Part shown: piece after piece, positions 11,472 to 23,190 of the stretch
Numbering within the stretch: the first letter of the stretch is position 1
Layout of the letters: every line of letters starts with the position of its first letter
DNA from: Odontocerum albicorne
Taxonomy: Eukaryota > Arthropoda > Insecta > Trichoptera > Odontoceridae
DNA length: 64,000 nucleotides
Assembly: GCA_949825065.1 (NCBI GenBank)
Contig: OX463842.1
Span: 53,516,034-53,580,033 of the forward strand
Direction: 5' to 3'
Made by a program: the position numbers and the translations under genes
Notes under the pieces: generated by a model
What the model was told of the DNA's origin: nothing
Databases searched by the model: none
The model's input: only the letters and a program-made list of their open reading frames with translations

Positions 11472-11793
11472 TAGTTCCCTTCCTAGTGAACGCAATTGCG
11501 GTTTTTCTACATTCATAAACTTTGTAATACGAGTATATACTCCTTAGATATAATAGCTTTCTACTATTCCGTATTTCATTGATATGGTATTACTTAACTT
11601 CTTATGCCTTCTATACCACTTGTATGCATAGATCAAATCAATCGTGGTAGAAATGAAAAGTTCAGGGTATTAAAATATTCGTATATTTATGGTTGAAGAA
11701 CATCCCCTGAGGGATTCAGTAGTTAAGAACTTTTCCGAGCAGAAAATCAAATTACTGAAATAGGAAACTTTGTTGACTTTGGCTTAGTTTATC

Positions 11794-11919
11794 AAATGGA
11801 CAGGATACTCCAAATGGACAGGATACTCCAAATGGACAGGACACTCCAAATGGACAGGATACTCCAAATGGACAGGACACTCCGAATGGACAGGATACTC
11901 CAAATGAACAGGACACTCC
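11794..11919. repeat. 18-bp minisatellite, 7 copies
   Basis: Unit AAATGGACAGGATACTCC with GATACT/GACACT alternation. Confidence 0.95.
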
Positions 11920-12056
11920 AAAAAGTAACCGTATTTAATACTCAAATATGATTCCATTCAGCTCGAGAATAATTTATAAATTTGTTTAAATTACTCAGGC
12001 GTCACTGAACAAAGAGCAATTACCTAAAATATGCTCACCACGTCAAATTTCTCACG

Positions 12057-12368
12057 GTGTGTAACTATAGAAGACTCGAAACAAGAAGGCAAGAATCCAT
12101 TGCGATATTCTTACTAAAGATTTTTCAAGGCTGCTTGAACTGTCCCGCGATTCTAGAAGCACTAAGTTTATATGTACCTAATAAATATAGCCGTGCAAGG
12201 GATCACCCTCTGTTCTACATACCAACTTACAGGACGAATATCATGGCTAAACACTCAGTCACGCGTGGTATAGAGATATTGAAGCAACTGAATGACACTG
12301 TTGATATATTCTCGGTATCGTCTAGCAGTATGAGAAGAATCCTGGCTGATATTATTCCTAACGAATAA
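12057..12368 (+). pseudogene. C-terminal fragment of a Jockey/CR1-like reverse transcriptase
   Basis: A 103-residue open frame. RRLETRRQESIAIFLLKIFQ, then GCLNCPAILE, then LFYIPTYRTNIMAKHSV and NDTVDIFSVSSSSMRRI follow the order of the C-terminal domain of many insect Jockey/CR1-type LINE polymerases (R..A..FL.K...G..DCP..L ... R.N ... N......D.F). The frame is open but has no catalytic part and no upstream extension. The opposite-strand frame at 12255-12473 is a shadow. Confidence 0.6.
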
Positions 12369-12618
12369 GCTAACGCTAGAAGCAAACCCTCTTTGTGTAA
12401 TTGGAGAAATCCATGTAAAGTGGATTAAAAAAATTGACTCACATAATGACTTTAATTTGGTGGCACAAATCATCCTAGATTGAGTGGATTGCTTATTAAA
12501 AAAATAGAAAAAATCATTGCGAATAAGTGAGAAACGGTTAGTGAGCGAGTATTTATTCTTGTGTTCAGACTATTCGAGGCGCGCTCAAGACACTAAAAAA
12601 ACGTGGTCAAGGGTTTTT

Positions 12619-13230
12619 TCTCTCACCCCTTACGCGTATGTAAGGCTCTCTTTTATATAAATGTTACTAAGGTAGCTCTCTATCTAATTCTGCCCTATTC
12701 TCGTCCTGCATATAATATATCTAAAGCTGTACCTTATACCTCTTGGCAAGATGAAGAATGCGGCAAGATTTTCTCTCACCCCTTACGCGTATGTAAGGCT
12801 CTCCTTTATATAAATGTTACTAAGGTAGCTCTCTATCTAATACTGCCCTATTCTCGTCCTGCATATAATATATCTAAAGCTGTACCTTATACCTCTTGGC
12901 AAGATGAAGAATGCGGCAAGATTTTCTCTCACCCCTTACGCGTATGTAAGGCTCTCCTTTATATAAATGTTACTAAGGTAGCTCTCTATCTAATACTGCC
13001 CTATTCTCGTCCTGCATATAATATATCTAAAGCTGTACCTTATACCTCTTGGCAAGATGAAAAATGCGGCAAGATTTTCTCTCACCCCTTACGCGTATGT
13101 AAGGCTCTCCTTTATATAAATGTTACTAAGGTAGCTCTCTATCTAATTCTGCCCTATTCTCGTCCTGCATATAATATATCTAAAGCTGTACCTTATACCT
13201 CTTGGCAAGATGAAGAATGCGGCAAGATTT
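12619..13230 (+). repeat. 153-bp tandem repeat, 4 copies, open in one frame
   Basis: Units start at 12619, 12772, 12925 and 13078 and differ at only a few bases. Because 153 is divisible by three, one plus-strand frame (12603-13232, 209 residues) runs through all four as a 51-residue repeat containing HPLRVCKAL, YLILPYSRPAYN and YTSWQDEECGK. I recognise no protein family. Either a recent duplication of non-coding DNA or a fragment of a repetitive ORF is possible; nothing upstream looks like a gene start. Confidence 0.9.
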
Positions 13231-13439
13231 AAAAAAAATAAAAATAGGAACATCAAAATGTGTTTCTTAAAACTCATTTTACACTGAAAAAACTTTAACG
13301 AAAGTGATATTTCACAGAAATTTGACCTTTAAAAATACTTTGTAAACAGAAAATAAATCTCCGTTCCTCGGAGAAATACAAGTAACAACTTTAATCGAGA
13401 ATAATGATGAATTTACGTTAAAGTGGATATACGAGTATT

Positions 13440-13880
13440 GTGCGGACCGCGAGCGCATATCTGGATCTGGCGACGTCAGCTTTTCTTATATTTATTACAA
13501 CAATTTTATCTACTTAAATGTTTCGTAGACGTTTAAGTTAGTTTGGCAAAATAGAGAAAAATGTTTGATAACACACATGCAACATAGTCCGGGCAGTAAA
13601 TAAACCTTTTTTTATCGGAGCGAGGTTTAGATCGCTTTCACAATTTACAGTCGTGTCCCATAAAACCTTTCTCTTCCTTGTAAAAAGCCGCCAACTCAAA
13701 TAAAAGTCGTGACCTCCAGAGCCTTCATTATGGTCGAATCAACCCACACTAACACACTCCACACACCACAGCCAGGGCGGCTGCGTTAGCTTTTGCGATG
13801 TCTGCTCTTGTCGCAAATAAATAGTTTGAGAGGTTGCTGTTAGCGTTAGTCACAATTATAATTATCGAAATAAGAATTTC
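13440..13880. other. Unique block, possible regulatory DNA
   Basis: Non-repetitive and richer in G+C, with no ORF. It has several short AT-rich homeodomain-like cores (CCCATAAAAC, GCAAATAAATAG) next to GC-rich segments. Possible conserved non-coding DNA; unproven. Confidence 0.2.
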
Positions 13881-14204
13881 TTTTTAGTATTTTCGTATTC
13901 AACTTTTGTTGTTTCACGCACAACCTGACGGGTTAAATAAAAACTTAACATCAAATCTGGAGCCACTGAGTAAAAAAACCAACTTCTTACAAGCCAGGCA
14001 ACGTAGGCTATTTTTCAAAGTATATATTTGAAATAAAAACGAAGTGAGATAATTTTCATGAATGTGTTGCACATACAATTGTATAATTTACATAAATACA
14101 GTTTTCTCAAACCGAACCTTTGTTATATATAGTATGGTACACATTGTATATATTTTTTAACTAGTCTGAACTGTGCAAGAGACACATTGAAATCTTTTGA
14201 CCGA

Positions 14205-14515
14205 TAGATCAGGGCTATAGGGAGGGTGTTTCAGTCGTGTCCAACTCATTTCTTCCAATTGTTCGCGTGTTACAACTGCAACATGGGGCATCGTGTTGTC
14301 ATGATGCAGCAATTGAGCTAAAAATCGATGTGTAAAATGCCACACCGGTCCCAAAAAAGGGTCGCAAGCACCATACCAGCTGACAGCCGAGTCTTAACTT
14401 TGGCTTACATAGGGGCTGCTTCATCCTTATTTCTCCACTTCATGCTGGCTTGTTTTGACTCAGGCGTATAATGGTGTACCCAAGTTTCATTGCAGGTAAC
14501 GCCTTTATTAGAATT
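14205..14515 (-). pseudogene. Internal fragment of a mariner transposase
   Basis: The minus strand reads VTCNETWVHHYTPES, then LLHHDNTMPHVAVVTREQLE and HPPYSPDLS. These correspond to the first catalytic-Asp region, the second Asp (HDN) and the YSPDL motif of mariner-family transposases. The first catalytic Asp is Asn (CNE instead of GDE/CDE), as in the longer copy at 15.0-16.2 kb. The fragment ends shortly after YSPDLS, and both terminal inverted repeats are absent. Confidence 0.75.
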
Positions 14516-14672
14516 TAAAGTTTATTTTTTTTATAAAAAACAGGAATTAGAATTATTAATAATAATTTAAAAATCGTTTTTATATCAGCACTGAATTTTT
14601 ATTCCTAACATTAACATTAAATTAAAGACCAAAGAAATAGGAGCAATTCTTCTTCTTAAACTTTCTATAGAC

Positions 14673-14835
14673 TCAAGAGTCTGTTACTGCAGGATTGTCC
14701 TCCTGTGATGCTGAGCTCCAGCTATCTCTCCATCGTTTCGGGAGTCTCCCTGGCGGACGCGGTCCATCCGGCATCCCATGCAGAGCTATGTATGGAATTC
14801 TTGTGGAATTCATTCTCTGTACATGTTGGTACCAG
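14673..14835 (-). pseudogene. Non-LTR retrotransposon C-terminal fragment
   Basis: The minus frame has HVQRMNSTRIPYIALHGMPD and GRLPKRWRDSWSS, a common LINE C-terminal signature ('GHVQRMD..RIP..AL.W.P.G.R..GRP..RWRD'). About 55 residues remain. Confidence 0.65.
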
Positions 14836-14979
14836 TATCGCCGTAAGAGTAATTCAATAAGGGAAAACAATTAGTGTAATTATTATCTTACAGTTACATA
14901 GGATTAAACAATAAAAACTGAGTAATTTAAGACTGTTGTTTTAATCTTATGGTACCCTTTAACATATCGAAATAAGATA

Positions 14980-16181
14980 CACGAGGATGGATCAAATATA
15001 AACGAGACATTTTTTGCTTGATTTTTTTATTTGCAGGAAGAAAGACACCAATTGCACATAATTTTTTTTACATAATCTCATGCTTTAGAAATGATTTTTT
15101 TCCAGCAGATTGGTAGTTTTGTATCCCATTTTCGTAAAAAGAAGTGGGTTGTGTCAACAGCTAATTGCACACAAACCCCTCTACTCCATCGTCATCGTTG
15201 AATTGTTGGCCTCTCACAGCTTCTTTCAGTAGCCCTAAGTCGCAGGGCGATAGATCAGGGCTATAGGAAGGGTGTTTTAGTCGTGTTCAACTCATTTCTT
15301 TCATTTGTTTGCGTGTTACAACTGCAGCATGGGGCATCGCGTTGTCATGATGCAGCAATTGAGCTAAAAATCGATGTGTAAAATGCCGCACCGGTCCCAA
15401 AAAAGGGTCGCAAGCACCATACCAGCTGACAGCCGAGTCTTAACTTTGGCTTACATAGGCACTGCTTCATCCTTATGTCTCCACTCCATACTTGCTTGTT
15501 TTGACTCAGGCGTATAGTGGTGTACTCAAGTTTCATTGCAGGTAACGATGCAACTAAAAAAATGCGTTCCTTTCTTATGCAAACCAAGCCAAGAGCCGCT
15601 CACAGACGTGTAAACGTGCCAACTTTTGTTCTGTAGTCAAAATACGTGGGACCCATCGAGCAGACACTACACGGAATTCTTGGTCCTTTGTGATTATGAA
15701 TTGAGTACTCTCATAACTTATTCCAATCTCAAAATAAATTTCAGAAACTGTCAAACGTTGATCGCCTTATCGAAAAGATTACGAATGGCGTTAACGTTCT
15801 GTTTGGTAATGCTCATCCGTGGGCGACGATCATGAATCTCGTTTTTGACGCCTTCATGGCCTTTCATAAACTCCTTATGTCAGGCAAACATATGGGGCTT
15901 TGATAGTGTTTGATACCCGAACTGTGCCGTCAGTCTCCGCAGAATTTTAGTTTTACGGTCTAACGAGCGAAAAACTTGATAATTATGCGTTGCGTAATTG
16001 ACAGGTGCACCTCTTTCTCACATATCGTGTGTCATACTAATGACGGAATCCATCGAGGCCGGCCGATCGCTCTTCCCACTCCTGATATCTCCATCCAAAA
16101 CTCCTTGAGGCGGCCGCGCGCTCCATTTAAAATTTCGCGCTCTAAAACAAAAGTCACGTTTATATTTGATCCACCCTCGTA
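14980..16181 (-). mobile_element. mariner-like element with both terminal inverted repeats, degenerate
   Basis: The ends are ACGAGGATGGATCAAATAT at 14981 and, reverse-complemented from the right end, ACGAGGGTGGATCAAATAT. Inverted termini of about 29 bp are flanked by TA dinucleotides (14978-14979 and 16182-16183), the mariner target duplication. On the minus strand the transposase is recognisable: VTCNETWVHHYTPE near 15520-15560, HDNAMPHVAVVTR near 15310-15350 and HPPYSPDLSPCD near 15250. Many stops and frameshifts occur in the N-terminal half (15600-16150). The first catalytic Asp reads Asn. At about 1.2 kb it is near normal mariner length, so decay is mostly by point change. Confidence 0.85.
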
Positions 16182-16317
16182 TATTAAAAATTAACTGTTT
16201 ACATTTAAAATATTATTTTTATGTTCAAATTATTTATGGCTTTATAATGTCGAAGAGAAAGTTTGATGCGTAAAGTGCAAAAAAGCAATACAGAAAGACA
16301 ACACTATCCTCGGCCTT

Positions 16318-16375
16318 AGTAATCGAACCTATAGCTAAAAGCCACTGGACTAAGCACGTTACTCGCAGTTTACCC
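16318..16375 (-). repeat. tRNA-like SINE head fragment
   Basis: On the minus strand GTGCTTAGTCCAGTGGCTTT (box A-like) precedes TATAGGTTCGATTAC (box B). The spacing is tRNA-like, but there is no complete tRNA cloverleaf or CCA-proximal acceptor pairing, so this is probably a SINE fragment. Confidence 0.4.
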
Positions 16376-16384
16376 TTTTACACG

Positions 16385-17089
16385 TTTAAAATAATATCGC
16401 GCGTTGATATATGTGTACAATACTCACAAACGTCTAGTTTGTGCAAGTACCCTTTCTAGACTGACCCCATATTTTGGCACAGTCTGGAATCAAACCAGAA
16501 AAACTAAATAAAAGTCGAAAATCTATCAACAAGGCCCCGTAGATCGTATTCTTTAGTCATACGTTCGTAGCTACTTGGTGCGGTTTTAACAATTTTCCTT
16601 ACCGAGAGTTTTCCCTACCTGGCGGTGTTCCACATGGGGCTGCCCTGACCGCGCCACCCTTACAACCTTGCGGGAACCCTTTCACATAAAATGGTGAAAC
16701 AAACTAAGGCATAGCAAATATATGGGGAGTTCTTACACCCGGCTCCCACAGAATAATGCCAAATTATGTTTTTTTTTCTTGTGAAAATGCTATTACCAAT
16801 TTTGGATTCCAACAAAATCTTGGTGGTTTGTAAAAATTCATCAAATAAATGGACCTTTTTTTTCATTTTTATACGTTAAGATCTTATCTAATACATTATT
16901 TAGTTTTATGTTTGTTGATGTTAAGGGTGTTAAATATTGTGTTAAAATGTTTAGCAGAGATAAAAAGAAATACACCAACAATGATTTAATTTAAAAAAAA
17001 AAAGCTACCATAGACTATTTTAAAAAAACGTGAAAAGAAAATTAAAGATTTGTAGATGGGGTACAACGTCACGATCATCTGATCATCTG
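16385..17089. other. No gene recognised
   Basis: A moderately GC-rich patch at 16560-16740 has no recognisable coding content; the rest is AT-rich. The 68-residue minus frame at 16660-16866 shows no family features. Confidence 0.4.
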
Positions 17090-17335
17090 ATTTTTATTTA
17101 TTTATTTTATTTATTTTATTTATTTATTTTATTTATTTTATTTATTTTATTTATTTTATTTATTTTATTTATTTTATTTATTTTATTTATTTTATTTATT
17201 TTATTTTATTTGTTTACTTTATTTATTTTATTTATTTTACTTATTTTATTTATTTTATTTATTTTATGTATTTTATTTATTTTATTTATTTTATTTATTT
17301 TATTTATTTTATTTATTTTATTTATTTTATTTTTT
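17090..17335. repeat. TTTTATTTA-type 9-bp microsatellite, about 245 bp
   Basis: Nearly uninterrupted ATTTTATTT repeats. The 114-residue frame over it is an artefact (FIL repeats). Confidence 0.95.
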
Positions 17336-17559
17336 ATAAGAAATATACATAATTTGCAAAAAAACTACAGGTAATTTAATTTAGACATACATTATTTTAA
17401 TGGATCTGGGTTTGTTGCCTTTATCGTGTATTCTTCAACAACGATAAAATTAGTCTGTCGTCAATCAAAAGAAGGTATTGTTTAAATACTATACAACTTT
17501 GGTCACCTCATCATACTGATACATTTGTTTATGCGTACGTGGAAATATGTTTGTAAATA

Positions 17560-17700
17560 TAAGTGTTGGCAGGATCCTCTTTAAACGCTGCAATCATCAT
17601 GGCCTAGGATCAGCCAAGGGAGGGATGGAGACAGATGGTGCGCTGAGTTCGAGACGTAGCGGAATATCATAACGTTCAGCACTGAGCACACAATGAAGAA
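17560..17700 (+). pseudogene. Possible non-LTR retrotransposon tail
   Basis: The plus strand gives, with stops, DQPREGWRQMVR, then VRDVAEYHNVQH and AHNEED. This resembles the 'A.DR..WR.MVR' end of RTE-type polymerases. Short and decayed, so tentative. Confidence 0.35.
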
Positions 17701-18889
17701 GATGTAAAATTATCGAGATAACCACACACAAGTGACATAAGATCGCATAGGTTGACAAAGTAAAACCATTAAAAGATTATTATGCAAGCCCAAGAACAAG
17801 GAAGAAGAGCACGTGGCAGACCGATAGAGATGAGTCCAGGTAACGTGCAGCAAAATATTGAAAAACTAAGAGAATAATTCCAGTGGCCAATCGGTTTGCA
17901 TGAGTAATATACCATACACGTTTTAGGTAGATTAGTGTGGTTCTATAATGCTTAACACCCACTTAAACACGAGTTCATCCACACAGTGAAACAATATGAA
18001 ATCGTAATGCTTTAAACAGCTACTTAAAAAAACATTATTTCTCTTTTCAATGACGAAATGTGTTTCCTCATAACTCCGTATTTCCCACTTTCCTTCTTTT
18101 CTAATCTTTGTAACCTTTCACCCAGCAATTAGCACGAATCTGTGTAACTCTTATCTAGTTGGTGTATGTATGACAGTAAAATTTAATGTATGTACATACT
18201 TTACACAAAATTATCAAGCATAATAGTAGCTAGTCTAAGGTTGCCTGGAAAGTACTCAACTCCTAATCCACTGGCTCCATGGAGCTACTAGTGTTAGTAC
18301 CAAAGCCAGCAGCCACACCCCGAAAACTGCGTGGGTTTGCAGGCTTAACTTGAAGGGGAAAACTACTTCGGTTTTCCCTATTCTCTCTCCTCATTCTTCC
18401 AACTTCTACCCGCTTGAGTGTGTACCAAAACATGCCAACATCACTCCTGCTCTCACTTTACATCCACAAGTGTATATTTTCTCTGGAATCTTGTACTATA
18501 CCTCAAAATACTTATGTTGGCAGCAAAGCTCATAATATATACAACATGTGTACAATCATTTACCGTGTACTTACGGTACGACAGGTAATGGGAAACCATC
18601 CCAAAAAATAACATGAATATACTCAACCATTCGTGGGTCACATTTCTCACCATTGAGGTCACGACGAAGAAGGTCTAAATAAAAATCGATGTATGCGCAT
18701 ATCGGGAATGTACTACAATAAATAATTAGCTCTTGCTATTAACTACTAGAAATATGAAATAAATGGCACTGGTGGTTCGCGGAGAGTCATACACTGTAGA
18801 AGTTCGTTCGAACATTTTAATAAAAATGCAATTATCATACAAAACATTTTGTGAAGCATATTTTCGTTACTTTTAATATATTTGAATTA
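17701..18889. other. No gene recognised
   Basis: Unique AT-rich sequence. Several 60-70-residue frames on both strands lack any family signature. A GC-richer patch at 18240-18350 was inspected and not identified. Confidence 0.4.
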
Positions 18890-19240
18890 TAAATAATGAT
18901 AATGATAAAATAATTTTAAAACGCTTTGGAACAGGATGCTCGTATCAAATCACGTTTTAATGCGCTATAAAAAAATCAATGTCCAACAATCTGTCAAGCC
19001 GTGTTGGCAATCACGCTAGCACTCACATCACCGTGTTTACACAATAACATTAATATTAATGCTGCGAAGCGATCACGAAGCGATCACGCCATATCTATTC
19101 ATTTCGTTGGCGTCCAAATTAGATTTTGAAAATAATCATCATTAACCCATTTATGGTACTCCCTGAAATGTATCATTGAAATTATTTTTTATGATCCTTT
19201 CAAACCTTAATTAGATTTTTTGTTTATATTTTCTCTCTTA
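18890..19240. repeat. Dispersed family E, single-unit copy
   Basis: It contains GCGAAGCGATCACG, CATATCTATTCATTTCG, then TGGCGTCCAAATT and, further on, GAAATTATTTT..CTTTCAAACCTTA. The same order flanks and fills the 32-bp array at 42.6-43.2 kb, so the two loci are diverged copies of one element. Confidence 0.55.
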
Positions 19241-19649
19241 TTTGAAATATCGTTTTCTTAGAAACTCAACAAAAATGAACTACATATTTTTGTAGTATTT
19301 AAAAGTGCGTGATTGAAACAGCTCAGATTTTTTAAATTATGATATTCTTCATCTGTCGCGTCTATTGGAGTTACATACTCATTAAACTTAACAGAACATA
19401 TGATTAATATTTTATTTTGGAGGGTTTCATCACTCGTTTTGAGTAAAAACATCTGCTGTTATTTTAAGGAGGTTATTGACCAGTTAAATGAGTTAATATT
19501 CAGTAACGGGATATAAAGTAAAGATAAAGAAGCGATGTGAAAAGATACATAGTAACTTAGAACAATTAACCGATAAATCCTCTTATGGAGATTTTTAGTT
19601 TCCATCAAACTGAAAAAGTTTCAAATCCTGAAAATTATTTTCTTTATCC

Positions 19650-19718
19650 GATATGGACTATTGTTTGTTGATGATATGGACTATTGTTTGTTGATGATAT
19701 GGACAATTGTTTGTTGAT
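19650..19718. repeat. 23-bp tandem repeat, 3 copies
   Basis: The unit begins GATATGGACTATTGTTTG. Confidence 0.9.
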
Positions 19719-19796
19719 GAAGTGTTAGCGAAAAGTAAAAATGTATGTCTTTGTACGTACATTACTTGATAATGATATTAATAAAATGACAATTTA

Positions 19797-19868
19797 TATA
19801 GCGCCGCTTAGAGAGTAAAATCTCATCAATGGTGCTCTAAATAGGGGTTCGAACCCGCCATTGACCGA
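19797..19868 (+). repeat. Dispersed SINE-like element (family R)
   Basis: TAGCGCCGCTTAGAGAG, ATCAATGGTGCTCTAAAT and a box B-like GGGGTTCGAACCC. Diverged copies lie at 44979-45046 (minus) and 62755-62791 (plus). The box B suggests a tRNA-type Pol III promoter, but no convincing box A is visible. Confidence 0.5.
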
Positions 19869-20350
19869 TTAAAAATATAACAAAATCAATAACACCATAA
19901 GTTGAGTGTATGATTATTGAAGTAGTGGCTGTAGCCATTAGATAAGGTTTGTCTTATCCGCATCTGCATATATAAAGACTAACCACGAAGAAAGCTTTGT
20001 AGATCTTCCGATATGTGACAGTAATATATTCGGGTTTGACTGTAGTGTATTTTAGGTGTGCAATGTTCATATGAAATCATACTTTTTATAAAACCTTTCA
20101 AAAAGGATTGTCTTCAAGTTTTTCTTAAATCTGCACACTCACTCATATCTCTATAGATACGAGTAAAGATATGTTATGATATGCCTATCTATCAAACATT
20201 TACGCATATACATTGATTAGAAGCATATGAAGATAAATGGAGATGTATACTCTGAAAGGAAAAAAATAACAATAAGAATGAAGAATAATTTTGAAAATAC
20301 TCAAAAGCAAAACAAAAAAAGGGTAAAAAACAACTTGAAAAATAATAATC

Positions 20351-20643
20351 GAAGATGTGCATGTAGGGAAGGGTCGAAGATGTGTATGTAGGGAAGGGTG
20401 GAAGATGTGCATGTAGGGAAGGGTCGAATATGTGCTTGTAGGGAAGGGTCGAAGACGTGCATGTGGGTAAGGGTCGAAGATGTGCATTTAGGGAAGGGTC
20501 GAAGATGTGCATGTAGGAAAGGGTCGAATATGTGCATGTAGGGAAGGGTCGAATATGGGCATGTAGGGAAAGGTTGAAGATGTGCATGTAGGGAAGGGTC
20601 GAAGATGTGCATGTAGGGAAGAGTCGAAGATGCGCATGTAGGG
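20351..20643. repeat. 25-bp minisatellite, about 12 copies
   Basis: Unit GAAGATGTGCATGTAGGG followed by AAGGGTC. The overlapping minus-strand frames (His/Pro/Phe-rich) are repeat translations and not genes. Confidence 0.95.
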
Positions 20644-20959
20644 CGAATTAGTTTAAACGTCGCTATCAATTACGTGTACGTGAAATGTAAAGAAAAGATC
20701 TGTAAATTAATGTTACAAAATCCAGTTTTGGTAACTGAAAAGGGTGGAAAGAAAATTTAATGCAATATGTAAGCAAAAATCTAAAAATTAGGAACTTTTG
20801 GGAGTGTTTTGGTTTTAATTGACAAAAATGTGGATATAGATGTTCAACGGCAAGTTGCAACAGGAAACAAAAGCCAGGAGGTACTTAAATACATATATAA
20901 ACAAAACTATAAAAAGATCGGCCAAAATAATGATTTTAAAAAACGTATTATCGCCAAAA

Positions 20960-21345
20960 TGTGTGTATGGAAGTGAAAAATGGAGGTGGAAAATAGGTTG
21001 AATGAACAAATAAATACTCCGGCGATGCGTGAATTGAGAAGAAAGCATAGTATGTCGATGTATGGTAGAATAATAAATTTAATAAGGATAAATTTTAAAA
21101 AAAGAACCTTGAGGTGGTCCGCATATGTTGAATGGATGGTGACAAAATAATGATAGATGTACTATGCAAGCATGAGCACGAGTCGTGATAGAGGAAAAAA
21201 GAATGGTTTGACAAGGTGTATTAAATGTTGAAAGAAGCACAAAAAAGGAGTAAGAGAAACCAAAGGAGTTGCATGAGGAGATATAAGATTGTGGAAGAGG
21301 TGAAGGAAGTATATGAAGAGTTTTTCAAAGAAATATAAACATATT
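20960..21345 (+). pseudogene. Degenerate non-LTR retrotransposon C-terminal region
   Basis: Plus-strand reading with frameshifts gives CVYGSEKWRWK, MRELRRKHSMSMYGRI and LRWSAYVEWM. These match in order the 'YGSE.W', 'MR.LRR..G....DRIRN' and 'LRW.GHVERM' blocks of LINE polymerase C-termini. The tail to 21345 is Lys/Arg-rich and broken. No RT core is present. Confidence 0.6.
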
Positions 21346-21846
21346 TTAAAGGATTATAAATTTAGTATTTATAATGGCATTTCTAGGATTAAAACTCCAA
21401 ATTAAATAAAACAGACGCCGATTTTTTTTATTCTCGCAAACCCTCAAGTCTATGGCCGTTCTGATCTATGCACAGTCACAAACATCAGGTATATATTTTT
21501 TTGGTACTAAGGCGCATTTTTTTTCAATAGTTGCACCCAATTTATTAATTGTTGTTTTTTAATGCCATAAATTATATTTTTGATAAGTTTTCACAAAAAA
21601 GTCAATTAGTGTGAGATTCAAGGAGCGCGGGGAGTTCTCAAAACTACTTAGGCGTTCAATCTATCTGTTTGGAAAAGTTTCATCGAGATAAACTTTCACA
21701 TCACGCTGGTAATGAGGGGGTGCACCGTTCACCGTTTTGCTAGAAATAAAAGTATTTTTTACTCTTAAACTTCTCACGAATGCGTGATACGACAAATTTC
21801 TGCAGCAAATTAAGTTACTAAAAGTTGTAAACGTATGTTGAGTTGA

Positions 21847-22148
21847 AATGGAGTTACTTACGTATATTGCTATCAGTACATGGAGTTACTTACGTGTATT
21901 GCTATAAGTAACATGGAGTTACTTACGTGTATTGCTATTAATGGCATGGAGCTACTTAACATACGTGTATTGCTATCAATGGCATGGAGTTATTTACGTG
22001 TATTGCTATCAATGACATGGGGTTATTTACGTGTATTGCTATCAATGACATGGGGTTATTTACGTGTATTGCTATCGATGACATGGGGTTACTAACGTGT
22101 ATTGGTATCAATGACATGGGGCTATTTACGTGTATTGCTATCAATGGA
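21847..22148. repeat. 36-bp minisatellite, about 8 copies
   Basis: Unit ATGGAGTTACTTACGTGT followed by ATTGCTATCAATGAC. The 36-bp period keeps several frames open on both strands (up to 118 residues); these are artefacts. Confidence 0.95.
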
Positions 22149-22369
22149 ATGAATTCTAAAATAGTACTCACAGAACACAACATTGTTCAACAGTTCACAT
22201 TATACTGTGCACGGTGTAAAAGTATGTATGTACATATTTTTTTGGGTTTTCCTTTATTGATGGGAAAGTTTAATTGCGTTCAGTTCTCTCCGCCTGCCCC
22301 AAGAGAGAATTCGCGTTATTGTACGTATATGTGTTTTTAGTTTTAAAATACATTTTTTTTCTCCTTGGC

Positions 22370-22700
22370 CTCATTTCCGCGTAACAGAGGTGTGTGTCTC
22401 CTAAACATGAATTGTATTAGCGCCGCACACCCTCCCGAGGGTGTTGGGGCCGCGACTCCATTATGAGCCCACCCAGCACGGCACCAGCACCGCTATGCTC
22501 CCGAATATGTTAATATACTTTATCACTCAGCCATTGTGTTTGCAAAATGCTTACTTCATTTCGTTTGAATCTATTTGTGCTTCAGTATTTAGTATTCAGC
22601 CATTAATGTAGCATGCCGCTCCGGTAAATATTAATGAAAAACTCGACGAATTGGACCATTTTATTATACCTCCTGTCACAGTTTAAAGAGATTTATTTTT
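22370..22700. other. Unique GC-rich block
   Basis: Positions 22415-22500 are GC-rich (CGCACACCCTCCCGAGGG) and are followed by AT-rich homeodomain-type motifs such as CCATTAATG. There is no ORF. It resembles the other islands in the window. Confidence 0.2.
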
Positions 22701-22889
22701 AAAACAACGAGATTACCCATTGTTATATTTTTAAATACTGTGTAAGTGCCCACCTTAATGTAAGGAACTGAAAAGTTCGACTTGGAAAAATAAGAAAAAA
22801 AACGTTAGAATCATTGTGTGGTGCACATAAATATATTATTAATCTTACTTAAAACATGTATGATTAAAATAAATTATTTAACTAAGATG

Positions 22890-23190
22890 AATAAAGGAGC
22901 GTCAAGATATTTTGAACAAATTAAAATAAGAAATGAGTGTACAAGTCATAAGTGCAAGGTGTATGGAGATAAAGAAGGCCGAGGAAAACGGGCAGGATCA
23001 AGTGAACCAGATTTCGAAAGAAGGGAAAGCGAGAAGTAGGTATGAATAATGGAAAATTGTGCTTGACGAGATTCGTGAATGTACGAGTACCTACATGAGG
23101 CGAACGTTGTGTGTCTGGACAGAAATGTATGAATACGAGTATCTGTTCTCACTGCCCATTCCGTAGGTACTATACACGACTTGATTATAC
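22890..23190 (+). pseudogene. Family K LINE C-terminal fragment
   Basis: Near 23085-23130 the plus strand reads HEANVVCLDRNV, corresponding to the family's 'DEARAVCMDR' motif. The upstream open frame (22818-23039) is rich in Lys, Arg and Glu and may be the preceding part of the same pol. The minus-strand frame 22946-23233 is antisense. Confidence 0.5.

Larger units (their letters stand above)
10244..11495 (-). mobile_element. Rearranged CsRn1/Kabuki-like Ty3/gypsy LTR retrotransposon copy
   Basis: Minus-strand order: 24 bp of internal 3' end (11472-11495); a full LTR (11471-10904, TGTACCTGCC...); an inverted piece holding the LTR end and primer-binding site in plus orientation (10852-10903); the pol C-terminus (10856-10590); the internal 3' end (to 10364); then the first ~41 bp of a second LTR joined head-to-head to an inverted LTR start (10244-10363). 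The inserted palindromes and missing gag/RT show an internally deleted, double-foldback product. LTR sequence and internal 3' end match the copy at 54.5-56.75 kb. Confidence 0.75.
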
